From CAYOKT01 sp964404605 (GTDB taxonomy: Bacteria; Electryoneota; Electryoneia; Electryoneales; Electryoneaceae): a stretch of DNA of 54,171 bases. Below, piece after piece: positions 1-8,641 of this stretch. The stretch spans positions 1-54,171 of the forward strand of contig CAYOKT010000007.1 in the NCBI GenBank assembly GCA_964404605.1, read 5' to 3'. Position numbers and translations under genes: made by a program. The notes beneath the pieces are model-generated. The model searched no databases, was not told the DNA's origin, and saw nothing but the letters and a program-made list of their open reading frames with translations. The stretch's first letter is position 1. Each line of letters starts with the position of its first letter.

Positions 1-156
1 CTGTCGCCGCGCCGCCGGGAGGGTTATACTACCAGCTCAGCCAGCCGCCGGAACCGGTCCGGCCCGCCGCGCGTACCCGGCGGACCGGTTCACCTGAATC
101 GGCACCAGCCGGATCACACGAAGACGAGGCTGAGGAACAGAAGGGAGCGGAAGAGC

Positions 157-1563
157 ATGCGGGAACGAGCGGCCATCGGCATTTTACGCGAGGAGAAGAC
201 CCCGTGGGAGCGCCGTGCTCCCCTGACACCGGACGACATCCGCGCACTGCGCCGGGAGCATCCGCTGGAGTTCGTCGTTCAGCCTTCGCCCAACCGGGTG
301 TTTCCCGATGCCGCCTACCGCGAGGCGGGCGCGAGGGTCGATGAGGATCTCTCCGGGTGCCGCCTGCTCCTCGGCATCAAGGAGGTTCCGGCAGGCAACC
401 TGCTGCCGGGCATGGCCTACCTCTTCTTCTCGCACACGATCAAGGGCCAGGCGTACAACATGCCCCTTCTCCGGCGCATCCTCGAGCTCGGGTGCACGCT
501 GATGGACTACGAGCTGGTCCGGGACGGCGGCGGCAACCGCCTGATCGCCTTCGGCTTCCAGGCCGGGCAGGCGGGGATGATCAACAGCCTGTGGAGCTAC
601 GGCCGGCGGATGGCGGCGCTCGGGGTGCGGACCCCCCTCGCCGCGTTGAAACAGGCGATCCGCTACGAGAACGGCCTCGAGGAGGCGAGGGAGGCCCTGC
701 GAGATGCCGGCGGGCGGATTCGCGCCGAGGGGCTGCCCCCGGCGGCGGCTCCGCTGATCGTGGCGGTCACCGGCGAAGGGCGGGTGGCCGCGGGGGCGCA
801 GGATGTCCTCGCGGAACTCCAGCCGGTCGAGCTCGAACCGGACACCCTGCTCCAGCCCGGGGCGCTGGAACGACTCGCCCCGGACCGGGTGTACAAGGTC
901 GTCTTCGAGATGCGCCACTTCCTGCGGCCGAACGACCCCGGGAAACCCTTCGATATGCAGGAATACTTTGAATATCCAGAACGTTACCATTCACGCTTCG
1001 AGCGGTTCCTGCCGTTCATCAGCCTCATGGTGAACGGGATCTACTGGGACCCGCGTTACCCGAAGCTGGTGAGCAGAGGCGCGCTTCGGACCCTGTTCTC
1101 GGGGGAAGAACGCCCGCGGCTGACCGTGATCGGGGATGTGACCTGCGATGTCGAGGGGAGTGTCGAGGCGACCCTGAAGGCGACCACGCCCGACAATCCC
1201 GTCTTCGTCTACCACCCGGAGAGCGAATCGCTCACCGACGGTTTCGAGGGCCGGGGGCTGCTCGTCATGGCCGTGGACATCCTGCCCTCGGAGATCCCGG
1301 AGGTCTCCTCGCGGCACTTCAGCACCATGTTGAAAGGCTTTCTCCCCTCACTTGCGCGGGTGGACTTCGCACGCCCGCTGGAGCGGCTCGCACTCCCGCC
1401 GGAGTTCGCGAGTTCGGTGATCGCCCACCGGGGCGCGCTGGCGGAGGAATACGGCTACCTGGAGCATTTTCTGGCCGACGCTCCTGCAGGACCACAAGAT
1501 GAATCGACCGGGAATCAACCGCTCCCCCCTTCGAGCGGCATACGTCCGGATAAAGAAGGATAG
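157..1563 (+). CDS. Stand-alone lysine-ketoglutarate reductase (LKR) domain protein
   Basis: The 468-residue product resembles, over most of its length, the LKR half of the eukaryotic bifunctional aminoadipate semialdehyde synthase, which condenses lysine with 2-oxoglutarate to saccharopine using NADPH. Visible landmarks are the alanine dehydrogenase/PNT-like N-terminus (REEKTPWERRAPLTP, residues 11-25), FSHTIKGQ (91-98), AFGFQAGQAGM (131-141), a Rossmann-type glycine motif VAVTGEGRVAAGA (202-214), and a conserved stretch around NGIYWDPRYPKL. No saccharopine dehydrogenase half follows: the protein ends about 30 residues after the conserved region with a Pro/Ser-rich tail. The ATG at 157 follows a purine-rich stretch (AAGGGAGCGGAAG). 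The O-methyltransferase gene starts two bases after its stop, so the two are probably co-transcribed. Membership of the family is clear; the substrate is inferred. Confidence 0.8.
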   Translation: MRERAAIGILREEKTPWERRAPLTPDDIRALRREHPLEFVVQPSPNRVFPDAAYREAGARVDEDLSGCRLLLGIKEVPAGNLLPGMAYLFFSHTIKGQAYNMPLLRRILELGCTLMDYELVRDGGGNRLIAFGFQAGQAGMINSLWSYGRRMAALGVRTPLAALKQAIRYENGLEEAREALRDAGGRIRAEGLPPAAAPLIVAVTGEGRVAAGAQDVLAELQPVELEPDTLLQPGALERLAPDRVYKVVFEMRHFLRPNDPGKPFDMQEYFEYPERYHSRFERFLPFISLMVNGIYWDPRYPKLVSRGALRTLFSGEERPRLTVIGDVTCDVEGSVEATLKATTPDNPVFVYHPESESLTDGFEGRGLLVMAVDILPSEIPEVSSRHFSTMLKGFLPSLARVDFARPLERLALPPEFASSVIAHRGALAEEYGYLEHFLADAPAGPQDESTGNQPLPPSSGIRPDKEG

Positions 1564-1564
1564 G

Positions 1565-2200
1565 ATGCGTATGGAATCGCTGTTTCCCGCTGAAATCGAC
1601 GCCTATCTCGAAACCCTGTTGCCCGAGCGGGACGAGGTTTTCCGCGAAATGGAACGCACTGCGGAGGAGACCGGCTTTCCGCACATCGGGCCGTATATGG
1701 GCGGCCTGCTCGAGCTGCTCGCCCGCATCAGCGGCGCGCGGGTGGTCTTCGAACTCGGGTCCGGGTTCGGCTACTCGGCGGCGTGGTTCGCCCGGGGGCT
1801 GGCAGAGAGGGGCAGGGTCATCCTCACGGACCTGCGGGAGGAGAACCGGAAAAGGGCATTGGAGTACTTCCGCCGCCTGGGGTTCGAGGACCGCTGCGAG
1901 TTCCGTGTCGGGGACGCCCTCGAGCTTCTCCGCGCGGAGGAGGGACCGCTGGACATCATCTTCTGCGACATTCAGAAGGAGGCCTACCCGGATGTGATCG
2001 AGCCCGCCCGGGAACGACTCCGGCCCGGCGGCCTGCTGATCGCGGACAATACGCTCTGGTCGGGGCGCGTCGCCCGGCCGGACCCGGACCCCGAAACACG
2101 GGCGGTGCAGCGCTACAACCGCATTCTCGCGGATCACCCGGAGTTTCATGCGGTGCTTCTCCCCCTGCGCGACGGGGTCACTGTCGCCCGCAAGCGCTGA
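1565..2200 (+). CDS. SAM-dependent O-methyltransferase (caffeoyl-CoA OMT / TrmR-like family)
   Basis: This 211-residue class I methyltransferase has the glycine-rich SAM loop ELGSGFGY (63-70), an acidic strand ending in ILTDL (86-90), and the family motifs DIQKEAYPD and DNTLWSGRV that carry the metal-binding and catalytic Asp/Asn/Lys residues of cation-dependent O-methyltransferases. The reading frame stays open upstream to an ATG at 1499 inside the preceding gene. The ATG at 1565 is preferred because AAGGA lies just before it, it begins two bases after the upstream stop, and the family N-terminus fits. Substrates of this family range from catechols and flavonoids to wobble uridine in tRNA (TrmR), so no specific substrate can be named. 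Confidence 0.85.
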   Translation: MRMESLFPAEIDAYLETLLPERDEVFREMERTAEETGFPHIGPYMGGLLELLARISGARVVFELGSGFGYSAAWFARGLAERGRVILTDLREENRKRALEYFRRLGFEDRCEFRVGDALELLRAEEGPLDIIFCDIQKEAYPDVIEPARERLRPGGLLIADNTLWSGRVARPDPDPETRAVQRYNRILADHPEFHAVLLPLRDGVTVARKR

Positions 2201-2299
2201 GGAAGCGCTCCGCCGGGCATGGACCGGCAGCTCCCGTGACGGCTTTTTCGCTGTCCATGGGCGGAACGGGAAGAGACGAAAAACGTAAAAGGGAAAAGG

Positions 2300-2476
2300 A
2301 TGAACTCGAGCCGCTGCTTCGTCTGCGGGTATGTCTATGATCCGGCCGTCGGGGATCCTGACGGGGGTATCCCGCCCGGAACCCCCTTCGAGGAGATCCC
2401 GGATGACTGGGTCTGCCCCGTGTGCGGCGTGACGAAGGACATGTTCACTCCCATCGTGGATCCCCGAGCATCATGA
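2300..2476 (+). CDS. Rubredoxin (58 aa)
   Basis: A small gene for a one-iron electron carrier. The translation carries both metal-binding knuckles, CFVCGY (C6, C9) and CPVCG (C39, C42). The conserved YDP..GDP.GGI.PGTPF.EIP.DW core of rubredoxins lies between them. The length of 58 residues is typical of the family. The start ATG at 2300 follows an AAAAGGGAAAAGG purine run. The TGA stop overlaps the ATG of the next gene by 4 bp (ATGA), which implies translational coupling. Rubredoxins pass electrons to oxidoreductases such as superoxide reductase, rubrerythrin or hydroxylases. No such partner is encoded nearby, so its partner is unknown. Confidence 0.92.
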   Translation: MNSSRCFVCGYVYDPAVGDPDGGIPPGTPFEEIPDDWVCPVCGVTKDMFTPIVDPRAS

Positions 2477-3276
2477 ACTCCCGCAGTGCAAACTTCACGA
2501 GTGGGCTGCACCGCGGCGGCGTGGGCTTTTTCGCCCTGCTCCTGCTGGCGACCATGCTCACCCTGTCGACTCCCCTGCGTGCCCGCGGGGAGGTGTTCAT
2601 CTACAAGGTGAACTACAGCGGCCTGCTGCCGCTGGCGACGATGTGGTACGAACCGAACCTCCCCGTCGATGGGACGGATTCGCTCCTCGTGGACAAGGTG
2701 ACGATCCGTTCGAACCCCTTCCTGCCCTTTTTTCACCACGACTCGGTCAACTACCTGGTTCACACGCCGGACGGCACGCCGGTCCGTTTCCACAGCACCG
2801 AAGTCCTGAAGGGCGGCGACACACTGTATTCCGAGTACGTGTACGACCATGTTAATTCGCTGATCACGGTGAATCTATTCTATGAGGGCGAACGGGAGGA
2901 TTCGACCCGCGACACGCTGCGGATGCTGGGTCCCTCCTTCGATGGTCTCGCGTTCATCGCCTCCCTTGTCCGGGGGAAGTTTTCGGCGGGCTCGCAGACC
3001 ATCTTCACATTCTATACCACGCGGTACGGGCCGGTCGACCTGGAGCTGAACGGGGAGACGCGGCGGTTCAACCTGAAGCAGTTCCCGGAGCGAAAGATCG
3101 GGGTTCATGCCCGGGGTGATATCCATTTCGTCGCCATCGCCGGCCTCACCGGGGCGTACGATTTGTGGTACAACGCCGCGGTGGACCCCGGCTTGATCCT
3201 CTCAGCGCGCCTGAAGGTCATCGTCGGAAGCGTCCGGGTGAGGCTGGTCCGGCGTCAGGTGGGCGGTCTCGCCTGA
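2473..3276 (+). CDS. Exported DUF3108-type protein
   Basis: The 267-residue product starts with a hydrophobic export signal (GVGFFALLLLATMLTLSTPLRA, cut here by context at about residue 36) followed by a beta-rich domain. EVFIYKVNYSGLLPLATMWY and later alternating polar/hydrophobic strands resemble the DUF3108 family of envelope proteins found in Bacteroidetes and related phyla. The open frame extends upstream to an ATG at 2422 inside the rubredoxin gene. The ATG at 2473 is chosen because it overlaps the rubredoxin stop by 4 bp and places the signal peptide at the N-terminus. It is the last gene of its operon, since a terminator-like hairpin follows directly. No biochemical function is established for the family. 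Confidence 0.7.
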   Translation: MNSRSANFTSGLHRGGVGFFALLLLATMLTLSTPLRARGEVFIYKVNYSGLLPLATMWYEPNLPVDGTDSLLVDKVTIRSNPFLPFFHHDSVNYLVHTPDGTPVRFHSTEVLKGGDTLYSEYVYDHVNSLITVNLFYEGEREDSTRDTLRMLGPSFDGLAFIASLVRGKFSAGSQTIFTFYTTRYGPVDLELNGETRRFNLKQFPERKIGVHARGDIHFVAIAGLTGAYDLWYNAAVDPGLILSARLKVIVGSVRVRLVRRQVGGLA

Positions 3277-3279
3277 GCG

Positions 3280-3334
3280 AAGGGGAAACACGGCTTCACA
3301 TTAGCGTAACTCTCCCGCCGGTTTCCCCTTTTCT
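3280..3334 (+). terminator. Intrinsic terminator after the DUF3108 gene
   Basis: The arms AAGGGGAAAC (3280-3289) and GTTTCCCCTT (3321-3330) are perfect inverted repeats. They extend inward by CGGC/GCCG across a one-base bulge and are followed by TTCTCT. The stem of about 14 bp with a T-rich 3' side starts four bases after the stop codon. Confidence 0.6.
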
Positions 3335-3436
3335 CTGATCGAGCGTCGAGGGACCGCATCCCCACTCGGCGCCGATCGACTGCACTAACTCTTTGAAATT
3401 ATGGAGATGACATACTCGGATGTGGGAAAGCGCGCA

Positions 3437-3465
3437 TTGACTGGCGCGTTAGGTGCGGCTATCTT
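3437..3465 (+). promoter_or_regulatory. Sigma70-type promoter of the 2-oxo acid dehydrogenase operon
   Basis: TTGACT (3437-3442) and TATCTT (3460-3465) are separated by exactly 17 bp. They lie 66 bp upstream of the E1-alpha ATG at 3531, in the only intergenic gap before the operon. The -35 box matches the consensus in 5 of 6 positions and the -10 in 4 of 6. Confidence 0.55.
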
Positions 3466-3530
3466 TGTGCGAAAACCATCGGGCGGCGCGGGCTGTTCCC
3501 GCCCGCCGCATTTCCGGGAAGGAAAGGGAT

Positions 3531-4622
3531 ATGCCAACAAAGGTTATCGGTAAGTATTCCGTGACAACCATGCAGATCCTCGACGAGACGGGCGCGGTCG
3601 ACGAGAAACTCGAACCGAAAATCTCGAAGAAGGAGCTGCTGAAAATCTACCGTTACATGGTCCTCGGGCGCGAAGTGGACCAGCGGATGCTCAAATTGCA
3701 GCGCCAGGGCCGTCTCGGGACCCTGCCGGTCTGCGTGGGGCAGGAAGCGGTCGCCGCCGTGACCGCCGCGATGAGCGAACAGGACTGGATGGTCGGCTCC
3801 TACCGCGAGCTGGCGGGCCGCCTGTACCGTGGCGAGCCCATCGTGAACACGATGCTCGCCTACAACGGCTGGGAGGAGGGCAATGTCATCCCCGGCCACG
3901 ACCGCACCATGCCGCTGGCGGTCATCCTCGCCAGCCAGATCCCGCACGCGGTCGGCATCGCCTACGCCTCCAAGGTTCGCGGCGAGGAGAAGAAATCGGC
4001 GGTGGTCACCTTCTTCGGGGACGGCTCCTCCTCGGAAGGCGACTTCCACGAAGCCGTCAACTTCGCCAGCGTGTGGAAAGCCCCGGTGGTTTTCTACTGC
4101 CAGAACAATCACTGGGCGATCTCGACGCCGCTCTCCAAGCAGATGAACGCCAAGTCGATCGCCCAGCGGGCGATCGCGTACGACATCCCCGGCATCCAGA
4201 TCGACGGGAACGACGCACTGGCGGTGTACAAGGCGACGAAGGAGGCCCTCGACCGCGCCCACAAGGGCGAGGGGCCGAGCCTGATCGAGGCGCTGACCTA
4301 CCGGATGCTGATGCACACCACGGCCGATGATCCCCGGAAGTACCGCCGGGAAGAGGAAGTGCAGCAGTGGGCCAAGCGCGACCCGATCCTCCGCTTCCGC
4401 CTCTATCTCGAACAGAAGGGCCACTGGAACGACGCCGCGCAGGCGAAGCTGGAGGAGGAGATCAAGGGCGAGATCGACGAGGCGGTGAAGCAGTTCGAAT
4501 CGGAACACGACTTCCCGCCGGACGCCCCGTTCGACTACACCTTCGGCACACCCGTCGCCGACCTGGAAGCGCAGAGGGCGGAATTCCTCGAGAACCTCAA
4601 GAAGGATGCCGAACATGCCTAA
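3531..4622 (+). CDS. pdhA: 2-oxo acid (pyruvate) dehydrogenase E1 component, alpha subunit
   Basis: The 363-residue subunit forms the thiamine diphosphate-dependent E1 heterotetramer that decarboxylates pyruvate or a branched-chain 2-oxo acid. The TPP/Mg binding motif runs from GDG (163-165) through SSSEGDFHEAVNFA to QNN (191-193), as expected for an E1-alpha chain. The phosphorylation-loop region near HTTADDPRKYR is also recognisable. An upstream in-frame start exists at 3453, but the ATG at 3531 has GGAAAGGG just before it and gives a normal N-terminus. The 3' end overlaps the E1-beta start by 8 bp. Pyruvate is the likely substrate because a complete E1-E2-E3 set is encoded together. A branched-chain oxo acid complex cannot be excluded from sequence alone. 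Confidence 0.9.
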   Translation: MPTKVIGKYSVTTMQILDETGAVDEKLEPKISKKELLKIYRYMVLGREVDQRMLKLQRQGRLGTLPVCVGQEAVAAVTAAMSEQDWMVGSYRELAGRLYRGEPIVNTMLAYNGWEEGNVIPGHDRTMPLAVILASQIPHAVGIAYASKVRGEEKKSAVVTFFGDGSSSEGDFHEAVNFASVWKAPVVFYCQNNHWAISTPLSKQMNAKSIAQRAIAYDIPGIQIDGNDALAVYKATKEALDRAHKGEGPSLIEALTYRMLMHTTADDPRKYRREEEVQQWAKRDPILRFRLYLEQKGHWNDAAQAKLEEEIKGEIDEAVKQFESEHDFPPDAPFDYTFGTPVADLEAQRAEFLENLKKDAEHA

Positions 4623-5595
4623 ACTGACCATGGTCCAGGCGTTGAATTTCGCCATGCACCAGGAGATGGAGCGGGACCCGAGCGTGATCGTGATGGGCGA
4701 GGACGTGGGGGTGAACGGCGGCGTGTTCCGCGCCACGGACGGCCTGATCGACACCTACGGCGAAGCGCGGGTCATCGACACCCCGCTCGCGGAGTCCGCG
4801 ATTCTCGGCACCGCGCTCGGGATGGCGATCAACGGGTTGAGGCCGATCGCCGAGATCCAGTTCTCCGGCTTCTCCTACCTGACCCTCGCCCAGCTCGAAG
4901 GGAATGTCGCCCGGATGCGCACCCGCTCCCGCGGGGTGTTCACCGCGCCGCTGGTGATGCGGATGCCATACGGCGGAGGCGTCCGCGCGCTGGAACATCA
5001 CAGCGAGAGCAAGGAGACCTACTACGCGCACACGCCCGGGGTGAAGACGGTGATCCCCTCCACCCCGCGCAACGCCCGCGCGCTCCTCGCCGCGGCGATC
5101 CGCGACCCCGACCCGGTGGTGTTCCTCGAGCCGAAGCACTCCTACCGCGCCTTCAAGGAGGAGGTGCCGGAGGAACCGGAGACGATGGAGATCGGCAAGG
5201 CGCGCATCGTCCGGGAAGGAACGGACATCACGGTCATCGCCTGGGGCGCGATGCTGCACCGCACCGAGAAGGTCGTGGAAGAACTCTCGAGCGACCGGGG
5301 GGTGAAAATCGAGCTGATCGACCTGCTGACCATCGCGCCGATGGACAGCCCCACCTTCGTGGAGTCGGTGAAGAAGACCGGCCGCTGTGTCGTCGTGCAG
5401 GAAGCGCAGAAAACCCTCGGGCCGGCCTCCGAGATCATCGCTCGGATCAACGATGAAGCACTTTTGTATCTCGAAGCCCCGGTGAAGCGGGTGACGGGGT
5501 ATGATGTGGTGATGCCCTACTTCGGCCGCGAGCAGATGTACCTTCCGACCCCGGCCCGCATCCGCCGCGCCATCGAAGAGACCCTCGACTTCTAA
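4615..5595 (+). CDS. pdhB: 2-oxo acid (pyruvate) dehydrogenase E1 component, beta subunit
   Basis: The 326-residue partner of E1-alpha completes the TPP site. It has the typical opening MVQALNFAMHQEMERDP, the VMGEDVG motif, DTPLAESAILG, EIQFSGF, MRMPYGGG and LEPKHSYR blocks, and a transketolase C-terminal domain. Two in-frame ATGs exist (4606 and 4615). The second is preferred because GAAGGA sits 8 bases before it. The start lies inside the last codons of the alpha gene, so translation is probably coupled, giving equal amounts of the two chains. The E2 gene follows after 10 bp. Confidence 0.9.
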   Translation: MPKLTMVQALNFAMHQEMERDPSVIVMGEDVGVNGGVFRATDGLIDTYGEARVIDTPLAESAILGTALGMAINGLRPIAEIQFSGFSYLTLAQLEGNVARMRTRSRGVFTAPLVMRMPYGGGVRALEHHSESKETYYAHTPGVKTVIPSTPRNARALLAAAIRDPDPVVFLEPKHSYRAFKEEVPEEPETMEIGKARIVREGTDITVIAWGAMLHRTEKVVEELSSDRGVKIELIDLLTIAPMDSPTFVESVKKTGRCVVVQEAQKTLGPASEIIARINDEALLYLEAPVKRVTGYDVVMPYFGREQMYLPTPARIRRAIEETLDF

Positions 5596-5605
5596 GGAGA
5601 TCGTC

Positions 5606-6991
5606 GTGTACGAGTTCAAATTGCCCGACCTCGGAGAGGGAATCCACGAGGGTGAGCTGCTCAACTGGTACGTGGAGGTCGGCGGAGAGATCGTGGAAGA
5701 CGATCCGCTGATGGACGTCGAAACGGACAAGGCGGCGGTGACCATCCCCTCCCCCGTCGGGGGAATCGTGGTGAAGCTCAACGGGAACGTCGGGGACACG
5801 CTGCACGTCGGTGATGTGGTCGCGGTGATCGATGACGGCTCCGGCGGTGCGGCGGAGAAGCCCGAGGCCGCCGCTAAACCGGAACCCGAGGTGGTTGAAC
5901 CGGTGGCGGAAGCGTCCGTGGCCGGGGCGGCGAAACCGGTCGCGGCAAAGGGTGACGACGGCAAACCGAAGGCCGCGCCGGTGGAAGCGCCCCCGCCCGC
6001 CGCGGCGAAGGGCGACGGCCGGCGCAAGGTCGCTGCCGCGCCGGCCACGAGGAAGCTGGCCCGGGAGCTGGGGGTGGACATCAACCTCGTCCCCGGCACC
6101 GGCCCCGGGGGACGTGTTCTCAAGGAGGATGTGCAGGCGTTCGCCGAGGGGAAGGCCGCGCCGATCCCCGAAGCGGCGGAGGAAACCGCTCCCGGCGAAG
6201 AGGCCGCCGCGCCACCCGCAATGGTATCCGGCGGGGCCGGGGTGCCCTTCCTCGAGGTCAAGGCGCTGCCCGACTACAGCGAACTTGGGCCTGTCGAAGT
6301 GGAACCCCTCCGCTCCATCCGGCGGAAGGTCGCGAGGAAGATGGCCACCTCGATGGCCATCGTCCCCCACGTTTCCCACATGGACGAGGCGGATGTCACC
6401 CTGCTGGAGGAGTTCCGGAAGAAGGAGCGGAAGCGGCGGGAGGGCACGCCGGGCGGCAAACTGACCCTGCTGCCCATCGTGATGAAGGCCCTCACCGCGC
6501 TGCTCAAGCGCTACCCGATGTTCAACGCCAGCCTCGACCCGGTGCGGGAAGTCATCATCTACAAGAAGTTCTACAACATCGGCTTCGCCGCGGACACCGA
6601 CCGCGGGCTGATCGTCCCGGTGGTCAAGGACACCGCCGGCAAGAGCATCATCGAGATTTCGGCGGAGATCGAGCGGCTCGCGGAAAAGGCGCGCGACAGG
6701 AGCATCGAGGCGAAGGAGCTGCAGGACGGCACCATCACCATCACCAATGTCGGCCCCCTCGGCGGCACGGCGCTGATCCCGACGATCAACTACCCGGAGG
6801 TGGCGATTCTCGGCATGGCGCGCGTGCAGGAGAAACCGGTGGTCCGTGACGGGCAGGTAGTTATCCGCAAGATGCTCCCGATCACCCTCACTTTCGACCA
6901 CCGTGTCGCCGACGGCGCGCAGGCCGCGCGCTTCGCCACCGAGCTGATCGGGCTTCTTTCCGACCCGCACCAGTTGCTGCTCGGCGTCTGA
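5606..6991 (+). CDS. pdhC: Dihydrolipoamide acyltransferase (E2)
   Basis: The 461-residue core enzyme transfers the acyl group from lipoamide to CoA. It has one N-terminal lipoyl domain (about 1-78) with the modified lysine in VETDKAAV (K42), an Ala/Pro/Lys linker (about 80-143), a peripheral subunit-binding domain (about 144-181, ATRKLARELGVD..GTGPGGRVLKEDV), a second linker, and the catalytic domain (about 220-461). The active-site motif is FDHRVADG, with H432 and D436. The start is GTG, preceded by a strong AAGGAG six bases away. It lies between E1-beta and dihydrolipoyl dehydrogenase, which defines its complex. Only one lipoyl domain is present. Confidence 0.92.
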   Translation: MYEFKLPDLGEGIHEGELLNWYVEVGGEIVEDDPLMDVETDKAAVTIPSPVGGIVVKLNGNVGDTLHVGDVVAVIDDGSGGAAEKPEAAAKPEPEVVEPVAEASVAGAAKPVAAKGDDGKPKAAPVEAPPPAAAKGDGRRKVAAAPATRKLARELGVDINLVPGTGPGGRVLKEDVQAFAEGKAAPIPEAAEETAPGEEAAAPPAMVSGGAGVPFLEVKALPDYSELGPVEVEPLRSIRRKVARKMATSMAIVPHVSHMDEADVTLLEEFRKKERKRREGTPGGKLTLLPIVMKALTALLKRYPMFNASLDPVREVIIYKKFYNIGFAADTDRGLIVPVVKDTAGKSIIEISAEIERLAEKARDRSIEAKELQDGTITITNVGPLGGTALIPTINYPEVAILGMARVQEKPVVRDGQVVIRKMLPITLTFDHRVADGAQAARFATELIGLLSDPHQLLLGV

Positions 6992-7082
6992 GTCGTTCGG
7001 CCGGTGCGGGAGTCGAGGCGCCCCGCGGGCGGTGCCGGGGGGAAAGCGACCCTCTCCGTAAGCGAAGGAAAGGCGATATACG

Positions 7083-8498
7083 ATGGTAATCGGCGAAATG
7101 ACGATGGAGACCGATGTCGCTATCATCGGCGGCGGTCCCGGGGGCTATGTCGCCGCGATCCGGGCGGCGGACCTGGGGAAGGACGTCGTCCTCATCGAGG
7201 AGCGGGAAAAGCTCGGCGGTGTCTGCCTGATCGAGGGGTGCATCCCCTCGAAGACCCTGATCCACGCGGTGGAACTGGTCGATGAGGTGCGCGGTGCGGA
7301 CCGCATCGGCATCAACTCCGGGGCGATCTCCTTCGACATCGACAAACTCCGCGCCTGGACGCAATCCGTGGTCGATTCCCTGACCGCGGGTATCGACACC
7401 CTGTTGACGAAGCGCGGGGTGGACATCCTCCGCGGCCGGGCGACCTTCGTCAACCCGAAGACGCTCTTCGTCGAGGGCGGCACCAATATCGAGTTCAAGA
7501 ACGCGATCATCGCCACCGGTTCACGGATCAACGAACTCCCCGGCGGGTACGATTTTCCCCTCTGGACCTCGCGGGACGCCCTGAACCTCCCCGAAATCCC
7601 GGAAACCCTGCTCGTCATCGGCGGCGGGTACATCGGGATGGAGATGGGCCTGGTGTACGCCGGGCTCGGCTCGCGGGTGACGATGGTCGAGTTCCTCCCC
7701 ACCCTGCTCGCCGGGGCGGACCAGGACTTGGTCAAGGTGGTGGTGAAGCGTTGCGAGAAAAAGTTCGCCGCCATCCTGACAGGATCGAAGGTGGTCGATG
7801 TGAAACAGCGGAAAGGCGGCGGTTACAAGGTCGAGATCGAACAGGAGGGGAAAAAGGAGACCCGTGAATTCGACCAGGTGCTGGTCGCCATCGGGCGCAG
7901 GCCGAACACGGACAACATCGGCCTCGAACACACGAAGATCAAACCGGATGAGAAGGGTCTGATCCCCGTGGACGAGCAGGGCCGCACCGCCGAGCCGCAC
8001 ATCTTCGCCATCGGGGATGTCACTCGCGGCCCCGCCCTGGCGCACAAGGCGAGCCGGGAGGGGATCGTCGCCGCGGAGGTGATCGCCGGCCATCCCTCCG
8101 CCTTCGACAACCGCGCCATCCCCGCCGTGGTCTTCACCGACCCGGAACTCGCCTGGACGGGGATCAGCGAGCGTGAAGCGAAGGAACAGGGGCGGGAGAT
8201 CAACGTCGGGCGGTTCCCGATGACGGCCCTCGGCCGCGCGCGCAGTCTCGGCCGCACGGAGGGTTTCGTGAAGGTGATCTCCGAGCCGGGCACGAACCTG
8301 ATCCTCGGAGTGGGGATCGTCGGCCCCTCCGCCTCCGAGCTGATCGCGGAGGGCACCCTGGCGATCGAGATGGGGGCGACACTCGAGGATCTGATGGTGA
8401 CCATCCACCCCCACCCCACGCTCTCGGAATCTCTGATGGAAGCGGCGGAGGTCGCCGCCGGCACGCCGGTGCACATCCTGCCGAAACGGAAAAAGTGA
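7083..8498 (+). CDS. lpdA: Dihydrolipoyl dehydrogenase (E3)
   Basis: This flavoprotein of 471 residues reoxidises dihydrolipoamide and reduces NAD. Visible are the FAD fold GGGPGGYVAAIRAADLG (16-32), the redox-active disulfide in GVCLIEGCIPSK (C48, C53), the NAD-binding loop IGGGYIGMEMG, the FAD-binding TAEPHIFAIGDV, and the C-terminal HPHPTLSE motif with the catalytic H444/E449 pair. The residues between the redox cysteines are LIEG rather than the commoner LNVG. AAGGAAAGG precedes the ATG at 7083; a second ATG at 7098 is possible. A 91 bp gap separates it from E2 with no promoter or terminator visible, so it belongs to the same operon. Confidence 0.93.
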   Translation: MVIGEMTMETDVAIIGGGPGGYVAAIRAADLGKDVVLIEEREKLGGVCLIEGCIPSKTLIHAVELVDEVRGADRIGINSGAISFDIDKLRAWTQSVVDSLTAGIDTLLTKRGVDILRGRATFVNPKTLFVEGGTNIEFKNAIIATGSRINELPGGYDFPLWTSRDALNLPEIPETLLVIGGGYIGMEMGLVYAGLGSRVTMVEFLPTLLAGADQDLVKVVVKRCEKKFAAILTGSKVVDVKQRKGGGYKVEIEQEGKKETREFDQVLVAIGRRPNTDNIGLEHTKIKPDEKGLIPVDEQGRTAEPHIFAIGDVTRGPALAHKASREGIVAAEVIAGHPSAFDNRAIPAVVFTDPELAWTGISEREAKEQGREINVGRFPMTALGRARSLGRTEGFVKVISEPGTNLILGVGIVGPSASELIAEGTLAIEMGATLEDLMVTIHPHPTLSESLMEAAEVAAGTPVHILPKRKK

Positions 8499-8553
8499 GG
8501 CCGCCGGCTCGGTCCGGCGTGCGGGTCGAACCGTTCTCTTTCGCGTCAATACA

Positions 8554-8583
8554 AGGCCGGAGGCGCCGGAAGCGTCCCGGCCT
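8554..8583 (+). terminator. Possible terminator or attenuator after lpdA
   Basis: AGGCCGG (8554-8560) pairs with CCGGCCT (8577-8583) across a 16-base loop and is followed by CTTCTC. The T run is weak, so read-through into the lipoate ligase gene is likely. Confidence 0.35.
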
Positions 8584-8641
8584 CTTCTCATGAAAAGGGT
8601 CGCACTTCAGCGGCGGCCGGGTGAGTTCACGGGGCAGCACC

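Noticed and set aside
20..30. TATACT near the left edge as a -10 box for the first gene
   Set aside because: No -35 box fits at the proper distance within the available sequence, and it is about 130 bp from the start codon.
184..990. Minus-strand frame opposite the LKR-type gene
   Set aside because: The plus-strand product has clear family motifs throughout; the minus-strand translation has none.
8554..8583. Hairpin after lpdA as a firm operon end
   Set aside because: The T tract is weak and no new promoter is seen before the lipoate ligase gene, so it was kept only as a possible attenuator.
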